Source: Steinernema hermaphroditum (lineage: Eukaryota; Nematoda; Chromadorea; Rhabditida; Steinernematidae). Taken from it: a stretch of DNA of 64,000 nt. The DNA is taken from the NCBI GenBank assembly GCA_030435675.1, contig CM059624.1, positions 16,392,769 to 16,456,768 on the forward strand. Reading direction: 5' to 3'. Of this stretch, positions 31,599-41,964 are shown one piece after another. The stretch's first letter is position 1, and each line of letters starts with the position of its first letter. The notes under the pieces were generated by a model. That model was given only the letters and a program-made list of their open reading frames with translations, was not told the DNA's origin and searched no databases. A program made the translations under genes and the position numbers.

Positions 31599-32740
31599 CT
31601 AATAGTAGACGAAGCGATTGGGTTGAGGCAAGTAGGAGTCATCGATTTCGACCAGACTGATCTTCCTAGCGATCTCAGCATCTAGCTTGGCGATCTTCGG
31701 GACAGCTACTTCTGTGGGAACAAGAGAGCCGAGATTCTCGGCATAGAAGTCGGGCACCATGTCGTGACGTTCGTTTTCGTGGTGGTCCAGGATGTCTTCG
31801 ACCTGATGGCATCCGGAGAGGACGAGGCAGGTCTTGAGGCCGTGGTCGCGACCGAACTTGACGTCGGTGTTGGTCCGGTCGCCGACCATCATCGTCCGCT
31901 GAGGGTCGATCGTCCATCGGCGACAGATGTACTCGAAGGCGGGCGTGTTAGGCTTGCCGACGACGATGGGTTCGCGGCCAGAGGCGACGTTCACGGCGGC
32001 GACGATGGGTCCCGCGTCGGGGATTACGGTATTCGGGTCGGGGCCGGGACAGGTCTCGTCCTCATTGGTCGCTATGTAGAGGCACTTCTCGTTCTGGAGG
32101 TAGTTGGCCGCCTTCATCAGCTTGATGTAGTTGAAGTGGCGCTCGTAGCCGACGACGACCGCGCCGACGTCGGCGTGCTGCTCTTCGAGTTCGATGTCAT
32201 AGATGAAGGCGGTGGAGCCGTCGTGGTGGTTCTCCACCGGGTCGGGGCCGTCGCCGAAGTACTCGATGCCCAGATCGTCGAGCTCGTCCTTGATACCCTG
32301 TGTGCCGATCAGGTAGACCTTCTTGTCGCCGCCGAGTCCGGCGCGGTCGAGAGTGTCGGCCACCACAGCGGCAGGGTTCACGATGCTGTCCTGAAAGTGG
32401 ATGTTTACCTTCAAGTCCAAAGTCCACCTGCCTTACCTTGTTGATCATCTTGTTGTAGCCCAATTTCGCGAGCTTCTCAGAGTAGACGGCGCGCGACTTC
32501 GTGGCATTGTTGGTGAGCACGATGACCGTCTTGTTCTGGAGAAAAGTTTGATATAGGAGAAACAAACCAAAGGAAACTCACTTTGCTAAGAAGATAGTCG
32601 ACGAGGGCGGGCGATCCCGGCATGACTGACTCGCCGAGCCAGAGGACGCCGTCGGCGTCGAAGATGAACGTGTCGATCTCGTTGAGCACATTGGAGAAGG
32701 AGCTGGAGTTGAGGAATTGGGAAGCGACAGGGGAAGCCAT
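31599..32740 (-). CDS. pgph: Phosphoglycolate phosphatase-like HAD hydrolase (copy 1)
   Basis: Three exons (complement): 32582-32740, 32437-32535, 31599-32390; all phase 0; 349 residues. It belongs to the PGP/p-nitrophenylphosphatase group of HAD hydrolases (C2 cap, NagD-like), which removes phosphate from 2-phosphoglycolate in the cytosol. Motif I is FIFDADGVLW with the nucleophile Asp28 and Asp30; motif II is VLTNNATKS with Thr61; the motif III lysine is in VVGKPNTPAF; motif IV is MVGDRTNTDVKFG. The cap domain lies between, from about residue 90. Full length for the family (about 310-350). Both 46-bp introns are identical to those of the inverted copy at 41965-43106, and the proteins differ at only about ten positions, all in exon 3. 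The symbol denotes the family, not a specific paralogue. Confidence 0.93.
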
Positions 32741-32792
32741 GGTTGAACTGATGTGATCGGTTGATCTGACTTCGATCCGCCGGCCCGACGTA

Positions 32793-32866
32793 CTTTTATG
32801 CGCCAAGAAGTGACGTGCGAGGGCGGCGCCTCCGACAACTGCTCTTCTCCTTCGACTGTTCACGTG
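32793..32866 (-). promoter_or_regulatory. TATA box and E-box upstream of phosphatase copy 1
   Basis: Read on the minus strand: CACGTG at 32861-32866 (in GTTCACGTGAAC) and CATAAAAG at 32793-32800, about 53 bp upstream of the ATG. Both are kept at equal spacing upstream of the inverted copy, so the duplicated unit includes the core promoter. Confidence 0.6.
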
Positions 32867-35800
32867 AACGGCGGTGGTGGAAAGGGCATCCCCACAAACC
32901 GCTCGCTAACCACAAAGAACGTCTCACATCGATCAGCCAAACGACTTGCGTTTTAAACTAGTCCTGCCTGTTTTTTCCTTTGTGCAATATATGGTACGGT
33001 ATTGATCTCGTCAAAAGCACTGTATGCCAAGCGTTGAGCCGAAAAATATGGGAAAGTCTGCATGTGAGAAGCTATTGTGGATGAAGATCTTCAAAAAACA
33101 AGATGGACGTCGCCGAGGATAAACAAATCCTCGGTTTACTGCGGCCAAATGGACTTTGCTCCTTGGAAGTCTGCGGAGGGTTGCTGTTCATACATCTGTA
33201 GTTGTTGTGGGCGTTCGGAATGTAGTTTAAACAGCTACGGTCACGACTTTATTTCAGAGATCAAAAGCGTTTCGCCTTGCATAACTAGTAGATAAAGATT
33301 AGTAGATAAACGGAGGATGTCGCTTTCAAACGTCTTCATCCATGGAGTGACGTTGACTTCGAGCCGGTCGGTGGCGGAGCGCTTCTCGGCGGAGGCACCT
33401 GGGAATTGGCAAAACTTCGGAAACGGCGATCTTCTCCTTCGCGGCACAAGTGGGGCTGCGGGGCTCGCATCTTCAGAGCAAAGTCGGCGTGATTCTTAAT
33501 TTCATATGTTCATATCAGCTGATCTGTCGTCCGATAGTCCGTTTAGGACAACTCCGATTTGCAGCATTTCCGAATACGGTAGCGGCGAACCTGTTTGCGA
33601 CGGACAGCGAATGAAGGTTGTGTTGCCTTCTTTTTAGCGCTTTTTCGACAACTGTAAGTTGTGTAAACAGATAACATCATATTGCAGAACTCCTGATGAA
33701 AATAGTAGTCTGAATTGTACATTACAGGGTCCAAGTGAGGTCTTTCAGTTGTGCTGATTGGATGAATCTTTCATTTGTGTCCCAATTGGGTTATCCACAC
33801 CGCTCTCGTTGAGATCCGCCGAATGAGTTGAGTGGCCGGTCGTTCTTGGCCGTCCTTGTTAGCACCATGATCGCCCAGTTCCAATCCGTCGTTGTGGAAC
33901 GTATGCCGATCTGCGTTTCCTTGTCGTAGATTGTGAGATATCTTCCATGGTGAACGTCATTGGTTCCATGGAGTACAGTAACGAGTCCAAGTTTTCATAT
34001 TCTCAGCCTTCTTTTTTGAACCGAAAACGGTTGAACTCACAGATCGTCAAATCGATCAGATCAGCCGTTGTCCCCGTGGTCCAAGGAATGTTTTATCTTC
34101 GATGTTCGCTAGCAGCACTAATCGATTCCCCTAGATATCCATGATGAAATGTCATCTACTTTTATCAATATACCTTGGTTTCTTACCAAATATACAGTCA
34201 GTTTTACTAGTAGAGTCAGAGTAGACTTTGATCGCCGTCGTTTGGGGGAGTCCTTCGGGCGCGCGTTCACGTGAATCCTGTTCACGTGGACTTGTTTCGA
34301 CCTTTTTCGTCCAAAAATAGTCCCAGGTTCCCCTTCATTTCTCGTTGTCGTCGCAGACGTCTCTCCCCGCTGGGGCGAATGTTTTGAGCGACCGGCGCGA
34401 TCAAAAAGAGTCGCGGTGGAGAAGGAATGGTAAACAACGTTCATGGTACGGACAACATAAACGAGCCGTTTTAATCAATGGACAGAAAGCAGGTTTAGAA
34501 ACACTGTTATGCATTTTGCATCGTTGGAGTTCACTATTATTTTCGACAGGAGAAACAGAAATTGATCGTTGATGTAATGGTCGGCTTCAGAAATGATTGA
34601 GGACGGTACTGAACAAACTTCGAAACTTGCTCATAATGATGTGCACAGACAGTTTAAACACGACCCGGTCATCTCGGCTCTGGAGCCGCTAGACCTTCAA
34701 TTTCTCTACAGGGAAAGGGTTAAAATTAAACGTTATCATGAGCACCATTTTTGCAGCTTTCAGCTAGGGCAATGGTGTCTACGTCTAGTCCTGTACGGTG
34801 TTGGTGCATTGCAACTCGCAGGGCTACTTGATCCTCAGCGTCCAAAAGGCGCAAAATCGCACGCAAATATGTTTACAGACATGTTTAGACATGTACAGAC
34901 TAGTGCAGATATAGGCTAGTATTGTTCAAGTACTCTTTAAATGGGGAAATCATCAGTGTAAAAGAAACGGAGCAAGCACTCTGGACAATTTTCTCGAACA
35001 GCCAGTAATATTAGTAATATCACATGCGTACAAAGAACAAATTGAGAAATTGGATTCCGCTCGGTTAGAGAGTACGAAAAATCGGGTTAGAAATGTTACC
35101 TAACATATGAGAACATATAGAGATAGACTAACATATAGAGCACAAAGAAAAATAACTTTTTACGTAATCTGACTTTGTTTTTGACTAGCCAGAGCTTTCA
35201 CAATCGGAGCCGTCACAAAGATCGCTTCCACTGTGATCGCTTGTTTGCGAAAACTGTTTATACTTACTTCCACATTTTTGGTTTCAGAAAAGGATGCGGT
35301 TTTGTGTCCACAATCAAGCACTTCTAATGCGCATAATTATTTTCAGGTCATAGTACAGTATCCAATGAACGTGCAAAGCGATGTTTGACAAAAACTGTGG
35401 CGATCGACCAGCGGTGCCAGGATGACGACAACTTTTTGGGTTACGACGGTGTGTCTTTGTTTAAACTGCGATGCGTCGTGAAGTTCAGCTGAATAGATAA
35501 GACCTTTAAAGATCCGCAGTCGGCGTTTTAAAGATCGGCAGACTGATAAAAAATGGCCGCTCGCGGTGGTCAGATGTGTAATGTGTGTAAAAATAAAAGA
35601 CATGTAGCTGTCATTAAGATCTTTGATGGGTTAGATATCGTGAAAAGCAGCAAACACTATGAAGATGTGAAACTTTACTTGTCAACGCCATTTGGACTAT
35701 ATGGTCCATCTGAAATAGCATTATTGTTGCCGCGCTACCGACGATCTGACTGTGAAAGACGAACAATGGTGATATGCTATTAATGGAGAGGCATGTTAAC

Positions 35801-36376
35801 TTCGCTGGCTGTGCTTAGCAGATCAGAGATCCAGACGTCGTTAACTTGAGAATGATACGTAGTGTTGTTTTCGAACGGACACAATTTTAGTCATGATCTC
35901 ATTTTGCACTTCAGCTACAATTTATTGTACTCGAACAGCTGATTTCAGTAGTACACGTCAAACGATCAAGTATGGGTCAAAAAGTTCCATTACTTTCCGA
36001 GAACAAAAACAATTGAACAGATCAAAGTCCACTAAAAGCCATTATTCTCAGCATTCGTTATCGTCATGAACTACTTTGGCAACTTATGTTGATTTTGATC
36101 GACTTCACAGCTATCATGAATCAAAGACATTTCGTCTTGTATGACATCGAATAATAGATAAACAGAGGATATCACTTGCAGCAGGATTCATCCCTGATGT
36201 GACGACGAAGTTGAACCGGTCGGTAATTTATTATTTTCCAAATTACAAATTTCGAATGAACATTCGACCAATTACAGTACAAAACACTAATCTAATCCTA
36301 TGTTCCGTTTCTCTTTTGTGTAAGTTCTTGGTTTCTTTTTCAGAGATTACCTCAGCCACGTTAATGGACCAACCAA
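32867..36376. other. Spacer between the inverted phosphatases, left part
   Basis: No convincing gene. 33,270-33,400 is similar to 36,125-36,230 (AGATAAACGGAGGATGTCGC and GCCGGTCGG words), a diverged direct duplication. 33,760-33,880 is a copy of the repeat at 8440-8600. Short frames between 34,100 and 35,800 have no domain, signal peptide or paired splice sites that I trust. Confidence 0.45.
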
Positions 36377-36931
36377 CTAGGTTGTTTGGTCTACGTCTAG
36401 CGCAGACCCTAAACAAGAATTTGCAAAAGAGTGCGGCGTTGATGGCTTCTCGAATTTCGTTATCGTCCATCGTTTGCAAATCATAGGCATCAGACATGTG
36501 TTCTCTAGAATGTTCTTATTCTCCATGATCTTCTCTTCCTGTCCAATATCGACAAGCTTCTTAAAAAGGTGCAGCATGGCCAACGCTTCGGCGTCCTTAA
36601 TCCGACTGCAGACATCGCAGCGCTTGATCATCGTAGCTGTCCTAAGCACTTTAGCGCCGATGTATCCGAATGCTTCCTGATTGACTTCATTTTCCAAATC
36701 GTTCAGGTTTGCTATCTCGTTGTCGATTTGAGACATCACTTGCCGGTCAATGTGCTTCACGGCCTGTTTGTCTTTCTCGATAAACTCCTCGCCGAGCCCT
36801 CCGGCAATATGCAGCTCGTTGTCAAAGGCACATTGTTCATCGTTTATGTCCAAAAAAAGACAGCGAAAACTAAAGCTTTCCACGCACGTCTGAGTTTTTT
36901 TCTTCACATCGTTCATCTGGCTTTCGTTCAT
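36243..36931 (-). pseudogene. Hypothetical helical protein, frameshifted
   Basis: Read on the minus strand from ATG at 36931 (MNESQMNDVKKKTQTCVESF), the frame gives a long charged helical protein with heptad-like spacing (SQIDNEIANLNDLENEVN), a CDVC pair, and then FKKLVDIGQEEKIMENKNILE. At about 36,499-36,504 coding potential shifts by two bases: reading on in the second frame gives HMSDAYDLQTMDDNEIREA, a natural continuation, and stays open to 36243. A 2-base insertion (AA in GAGAACACATG) would explain this. No donor or acceptor pair fits an intron there. ATG lies 21 bp after CCTCTAG, a possible splice-leader acceptor. I do not recognise the family. Confidence 0.5.
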
Positions 36932-38401
36932 CACAGCACAAAATTAATATCTAGAGGAAACAAATATCAGGTAAAAAGTTTTGTAAACATAGAACATACG
37001 TAAAATTGAAGGAGGTTCTCGAATCAAAAATGACTCCGAGATAATCACATAAATTGTTGCCTTAGATCGTCTATAAATAAAATAATGATCTGCCCTATGC
37101 GATGCTAGCTATCAGCAATGATTTTTTGGGAACATTTTTGCGAAACTGTAAGTTAGTTTTGCAAAGTACTTCCGTAAACACTTTTCTAACTGTCACTGAC
37201 ACCGGAAACTTTTTTCACAACTACGATCGGCCTTTAGGCTTAGGCTTAGGGCGTGGGCCTAAAAGCCAATCTGTGGGAAGCCGCAACTATGGTCGGCCTT
37301 TTGCGAGCGTCGCTTTATTTCTACATATTTTGTTTCAACTGAAGATGGGTGAAAAGTAAGAAGAACCGACCGATCTAATAATGACTTCAAGCTCTCGAAA
37401 GTGATACCCTGTAGAGTGTGGAATAACAAGAAAATTAAATAGTATTACTGGCAACAGCCGAAGGCACTTGTTGGTGCCGTTCTGGAACTGCGCACATTTC
37501 GATTGTTGTTGAGAGATGTCGGTCATGTGGAACGGTTGCAAAACAATTGCAAAACAAAGGCTTTGTTGCCCACTGAATAGGAAACATTCCGAGACATTCT
37601 ATGTGCGATTGCTTCACATAACATTCTGTGAGGTCAGTGACACAGCATCGATAATGGACCCAGACAACTACTAATTGTCTTCAGCTGAAAATCACATTCG
37701 TCAGTGCGTTGTGGGATCCTGCAAGGTTGTGCTCTCGATTCGCGTTCACGTGAAAGCCACGCAATCTACCGTACACCCATACCGCGTGGCACAATTTTGC
37801 ATCAACACAAGTACTTGTTTTTCGTTAAATGAAGTGCATGAGAAGGCCAAAGTCAAAAGTCAATATGTGTGAATTGTGTCCTTTAAACGAACGAAAGAGA
37901 ACAAAGAATGAAAAATATTTCTCTGCTGTGATTTGAATCTGTTGGCATTATCAGGTGACTAAGCGACTTGAGCCAACACAGGAAATCTTAAAAACACAAC
38001 TGCGATTCCGTAAACACAGGTTTTTCCATTAAACAACACCTTTATCTCGGTACAAAGTCAATTCTGTGCTACCGATGGAAAGCGACGGCACAAACGGTCA
38101 AAGTGAACTGAATTTCACCTCTGAACGCTTTTGTTTTGATTGAAATTCGCTCAGAAACATGCATAAAAAGCTGCAGGCAAGTATGAACGTAGTACATAAT
38201 GTGAAAGGCAGAATGGAGCGGAAGGTTAAATGTCGAGTTCGACCGCCTAAATATAGAACCATTGACTTTTAGAAGCACCTTAGAAGGACATGCTATTTTT
38301 AGCTTTCTCACACGTCGAACGTAGCGTTGAAATGTATCTTTAGAATCCTGTTTACACCGACTAGACCCAAAGATCAAAAGTTGCCCGCCCTCCCTATCAC
38401 A
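36932..38401. other. Intergenic with Harbinger-end remnants
   Basis: No gene is supported. About 37,180-37,300 holds ends resembling the 22735 element (CGGAAAC, then ACTACGATCGGCCTTTA; CGCAACTATGGTCGGCCTTT). CTTAGGCTTAGGGCGTGGGC there is a short local repeat. Confidence 0.45.
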
Positions 38402-38409
38402 CATAAAAG
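38402..38409 (+). promoter_or_regulatory. TATA-like box
   Basis: CATAAAAG followed by GCGCC, 72 bp upstream of the ATG at 38474. It is the same octamer that precedes both phosphatase copies. Confidence 0.45.
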
Positions 38410-38473
38410 GCGCCATTTGTCGGTCCCATAAACCAGTCGTTCTGTTCGCTCTGCCCTCTCCCGTTCTCCCACC

Positions 38474-38620
38474 ATGGAAAACCACGGACTCCTCTTGTCG
38501 AAGCCCTCCGAGCGCACGAAGGAGAGCAATCGTTCCTCGCAGTCCCGCGCCGCTCAACTCATCAAAATGACCATCGAAACCGAAGAGCCTTACGTCCCAC
38601 AGCCGAATCAGTCCAGATAA
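38474..38620 (+). CDS. 48-residue mini-protein, unknown
   Basis: A short frame starting in an excellent context (CCACCATGGAA) behind a TATA-like box and a pyrimidine-rich leader. The product begins MENHGLLLSKPSERTKESN and ends in EEPYVPQPNQSR. It is hydrophilic, Ser-rich, with no signal peptide or cysteine. No intron is needed. The promoter-like layout, start context and compact GC-rich coding stretch in AT-rich surroundings make it better than chance, but I know no family. Confidence 0.4.
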   Translation: MENHGLLLSKPSERTKESNRSSQSRAAQLIKMTIETEEPYVPQPNQSR

Positions 38621-39152
38621 GCCGACGCGCCTCTACGATCTCATGTATTTAGTTGTGTGCTACTTGATAACGGGTTATTTGTTTAACTATAAAATATCCA
38701 TCCAATTGTTGTGCATTTCTATACGGCTGGAAACTTGTTGAAACAGGGAAATAACGCTCGCTTCTTGAAGTGTTTGGTCCAACAAAAGAAACAAGACAAC
38801 AGCAGTCTCTATGGCAGAAAACATAGAAATCAACTGAATACTGAACCCTTGTTAAACAAAGAGTTGTATTGCAGAGTTGTGTACAATAGAAGAAAATAGA
38901 GTTCGGAGGCATATTCACCTGCCAAGGCCAAGTGCTTGAACGTACCCAGGGTTACTGTAAAATGCACAACGAACTACAAAAAGCTAGTTCGTGAGCCGAA
39001 TTTGAATAATTTTATTTTTTTTAGAAAAAAAAAGCAAATTGAGTCTCGTGGAATTTTTCCACTGTTTGTCCAATGTTTCTGAATCGTGCTCTTGAGGGGC
39101 CGGAATACGGAATGTACATGAAATATGCAAAAAAAACGGGTAATATCTATTG
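38621..39152. other. Intergenic
   Basis: No gene or repeat recognised between the mini-gene and the hAT-like element. Confidence 0.4.
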
Positions 39153-39433
39153 TTCTCTTCTAGGGTTGTCGAATCGAATCGAATCGAATCGAATAATTCG
39201 AGTTTTTACGAATATCGAATATTCGATTCGATTCGATATTCGAAGATCTTCGAATATCGAATATTCGATTCGATTCGATATTCGAGAACCTTCGAATATC
39301 GAATATTCGATTCGATTCGATATTCGAAGATCTTCGAATATCGAATATTCGATTCGATATTCGAGAACCTTCGAATATCGAATATTCGATTCGATTCGCT
39401 ATTCGAAGATTTCCGAATATCGAATAAAAAAGT

Positions 39434-39505
39434 GGCAGGCATCACGAGGGATTGAACCCCCGACCCCCAGCATGGCAGGCAGCCGCGCTGCCAATGAGCC
39501 AACCG
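39434..39505 (-). repeat. Degenerate tRNA-Gly(GCC)-like sequence
   Basis: On the minus strand it reads GGTTGGCTCATTGGCAGCGC (A-box-like), an anticodon-like loop CTGCCAT with GCC, and GGGGGTTCAATCCCTCG (B-box-like T arm). The acceptor ends do not pair and the anticodon stem is mostly broken, so this is a tRNA-derived repeat or pseudogene rather than a working tRNA. Confidence 0.4.
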
Positions 39506-39889
39506 ATAGCAGTTTTAGCTTGTGTCACGTGTTGTATTACTAGCTGCTAGTATTTTCGTAGCAGTCCGTCCTTCTTTTTTGCCTGATTCACTATCATTCT
39601 GTAGATTTCTGGTCGTCCGCAAACGTATTGCGAAGGTTTTGCTCGCTCTGGCAACACTCAATCGCGAAGAAAACAGTGCTCGGAGAGCCACCGATGTCTC
39701 TATTGTCTTACATTTGCTTAGCAGGAATGCGTTGCTACTGAAGATGAGCTAAAGTTCAGCAAAAAACGTCTGCGCGCTGTGTAGGTCGCTAGATGTGTAG
39801 TCATTGACGACCGTCACTGTCGCCATTGCCCCGATAGCCCTAGAGCCTAGGCCGCTTGCTAGACCTAGGCCGCCCTATTGCGCGGAGAT

Positions 39890-40262
39890 GCTTCGGAGAA
39901 TGATATAGTACGACAGTGAGATAGATTGAAAAAGTTCTTGTAAGGGCTGAAAACAGGAATCTCTGAGCTCAAAGTGAAGAGCCGTTGTGGACATTAACTT
40001 GAAAAGATGCGGTCTAGGGTAGTCAGACTTTTGGGGAAACCAAAACTATTTTTTTCCACATTTGGCCCCTATTTCTGTTATGCAGAAGTGCTGTTTGGGC
40101 TTACTAGCTGCGATCGATAGCTATGTACCTGCATATCTCCACTGTCTGTTGGAGTACTTAACGTACCGTAAACGTTGGAGTTAACATAGTGCTCAGGAAA
40201 GGCCATCTTTTTGATTATTTAATGTTTTCCATGTGTCCCATTTTCAATGTTCCAACCCAATA
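39890..40262. mobile_element. Mariner-derived copy nested in the hAT-like element
   Basis: Ends with CATTTTCAATGTTCCAACCCAATA at its right (described here in two parts: CATTTTCAATG and CCAACCCAATA), the same end as the copies around 2.4-4.8 kb. The interior (AGCTCAAAGTG.AGAGCCGTT, CACATTTGGCC) is shared with 2640-2860 and 6170-6300. The left end is truncated or diverged. Confidence 0.5.
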
Positions 40263-40708
40263 GAAAACATAGTGTCATTTCCCGCTGTCTCTTAGGTACC
40301 ACGCTACAGTTGCTCACTAGGTGGAGATACTAGGTGAAACCAATCGATGCAGTCCTTATTGCAAAAGACACGTAGAATGCTGGCTTAGAATACGCCAGCT
40401 AATAAGAAAGGGAGAAAGAGCAGAAGGACGGTTGTGGCGACAAAACATAGAATGGTAAAAGGGAAGTACACTCTTGCCGTTCTCTTCTGCGCACACTCTG
40501 TGCAGAACCACTCTTCTATGCTCACTTTGATTTGCCATGAGTTGGAAAACCTCTGTCTACAGCGGTACTTAAAAAGGCCAGAAATAGGACTCTGAAAAAA
40601 TTCAGAAAAAAATCAAAAAAAAATTTCGATTCGATTCGAACCTTCGAATATCGAATATTCGATTCGATATTCGAGGATTTTCGAATATTCGACAACCCTA
40701 TTCTCTTC

Positions 40709-41838
40709 ATCAGTGCTCTCTCTCGCTCTACCTCTCCGGAAACCGAGATCAGTACCCCTATACATAGCAGAGACCCGTCCGTTACGTGTGCTGCCCCATC
40801 CGATTTGGAGCATCACTGCAGCCGACATCTCAGAGGACAAGAGCGTTTGTTCTCATGTAGACATCGCAAATGGAACAACAAGAATTAAAAAGCACGCGTC
40901 ACCTACTGTGTGATGTCTCAGCTGTTCTTCATCGGATCACTCAAACGAACAAAAGTCGTTTTCCATCAGGCGTTCTCTACTGACTTTTTTAATCGCGTCC
41001 ATCGATTAAAAACAGACGGTCGGAGACAGACTACAGCCAGTCGGAAACAGGGGACTATTTTTGGAGTGACCGCCACAAGTACACATGAGAAATGGCTCGG
41101 TGTTCACATGAATAGAAGGAGCATGGTTTTACTCGATTGACGATGAAAGTCGATAGTGACTATAAAGACTAAGTTGACTTTCGATTGGTATCATATTACT
41201 ACGCATAACTGAAATAGAAACTTCGATCGACGACCGTAGAAAACCAATAATCGATGATACTACATTCTAATTTAGTAATGACACTTACCGTTCGTGGATC
41301 AGTGATTATACAGAGATCTTCATGTACTGACATTAAGAGTATTCTTGATTTATACGAAGCCTTTTTCAAAGACTGTCAAAGATTGTCTTGAACTCTCGAA
41401 TTGCCAAAATGCTTCATTCTAATGCTTGTACCTCATATCGGCTCGATTTATGATTCGTCGAATCATCGACATAAAGTTTGCAGCAACAACAAAAGGATAG
41501 CGGTCACTTTACCATGTGGGCACGAGCCCTACAGCAACCAGAGTTCGAAATAAGGACTCTGTTTTGAGCAAGAGTGCGAAGAGCATCTTCACTAACGACA
41601 ACTTTAACAATACACAACTGATCATATGCATTCTTAAAGATCCAAGATACACAGTCTAAACTTTAAAAGAGAGCCGTGCTTAGCTGCTTCACTTTGTGCC
41701 CATAAAAACTTTTCGGTCGTTAAGCCTTACAAGAGTTATCTCAGTTCATATATGACGGATAATCTGGAGCTGGAGACGCTCTTTCTTCTTAGCACGGGAA
41801 GCGGTGCCTCTGGGGATGCCCTTTCCACCACCTCCGTT
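40709..41838. other. Spacer between the inverted phosphatases, right part
   Basis: No gene is supported. The strip just before the promoter (from about 41,820) is where similarity with the inverted copy begins. Confidence 0.45.
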
Positions 41839-41912
41839 CACGTGCACAGTCAAAAGAGAAGAGCAGTTGGCGGAGGCGCCGCCCTCGCACGTCACTTCTT
41901 GGCGCATAAAAG
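41839..41912 (+). promoter_or_regulatory. E-box and TATA box upstream of phosphatase copy 2
   Basis: CACGTG at 41839-41844 (in GTTCACGTGCAC) and CATAAAAG at 41905-41912, 53 bp before the ATG. Mirrors the arrangement at 32793-32866. CACGTG is the core site of several bHLH factors; which one acts here is unknown. Confidence 0.6.
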
Positions 41913-41964
41913 TACGTCGGGCCGGCGGATCGAAGTCAGATCAACCGATCACATCAGTTCAACC

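Larger units (their letters stand above)
39153..40708. mobile_element. hAT-like non-autonomous element with TTCGAATA repeats
   Basis: The element proper is 39161-40700 (1540 bp). TTCTCTTC is duplicated on both sides (39153-39160 and 40701-40708), an 8-bp target site as for hAT. The ends are perfect inverted repeats starting TAGGGTTGTCGAA. The left 260 bp is built of alternating ATTCGATTCGATATTCGA and CTTCGAATATCGAATA units, repeated about five times with a period near 65 bp; the right end has a shorter block (40,625-40,690). Nothing inside encodes a transposase. A mariner-derived copy and a tRNA-like stretch lie within. Confidence 0.85.

Noticed and set aside
31764..32444. Long frames antisense to both phosphatase copies
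   Set aside because: They are mirror frames of GC-rich exon 3 and are kept only because the sense codons are.
37222..37262. CTTAGG repeats resembling nematode telomere TTAGGC
   Set aside because: Only two units and imperfect; part of a Harbinger-end remnant, not a telomeric tract.
39170..39430. Open frames of repeating IRYSKIFEYR on both strands
   Set aside because: Translations of the ATTCGA satellite block inside the hAT-like element.
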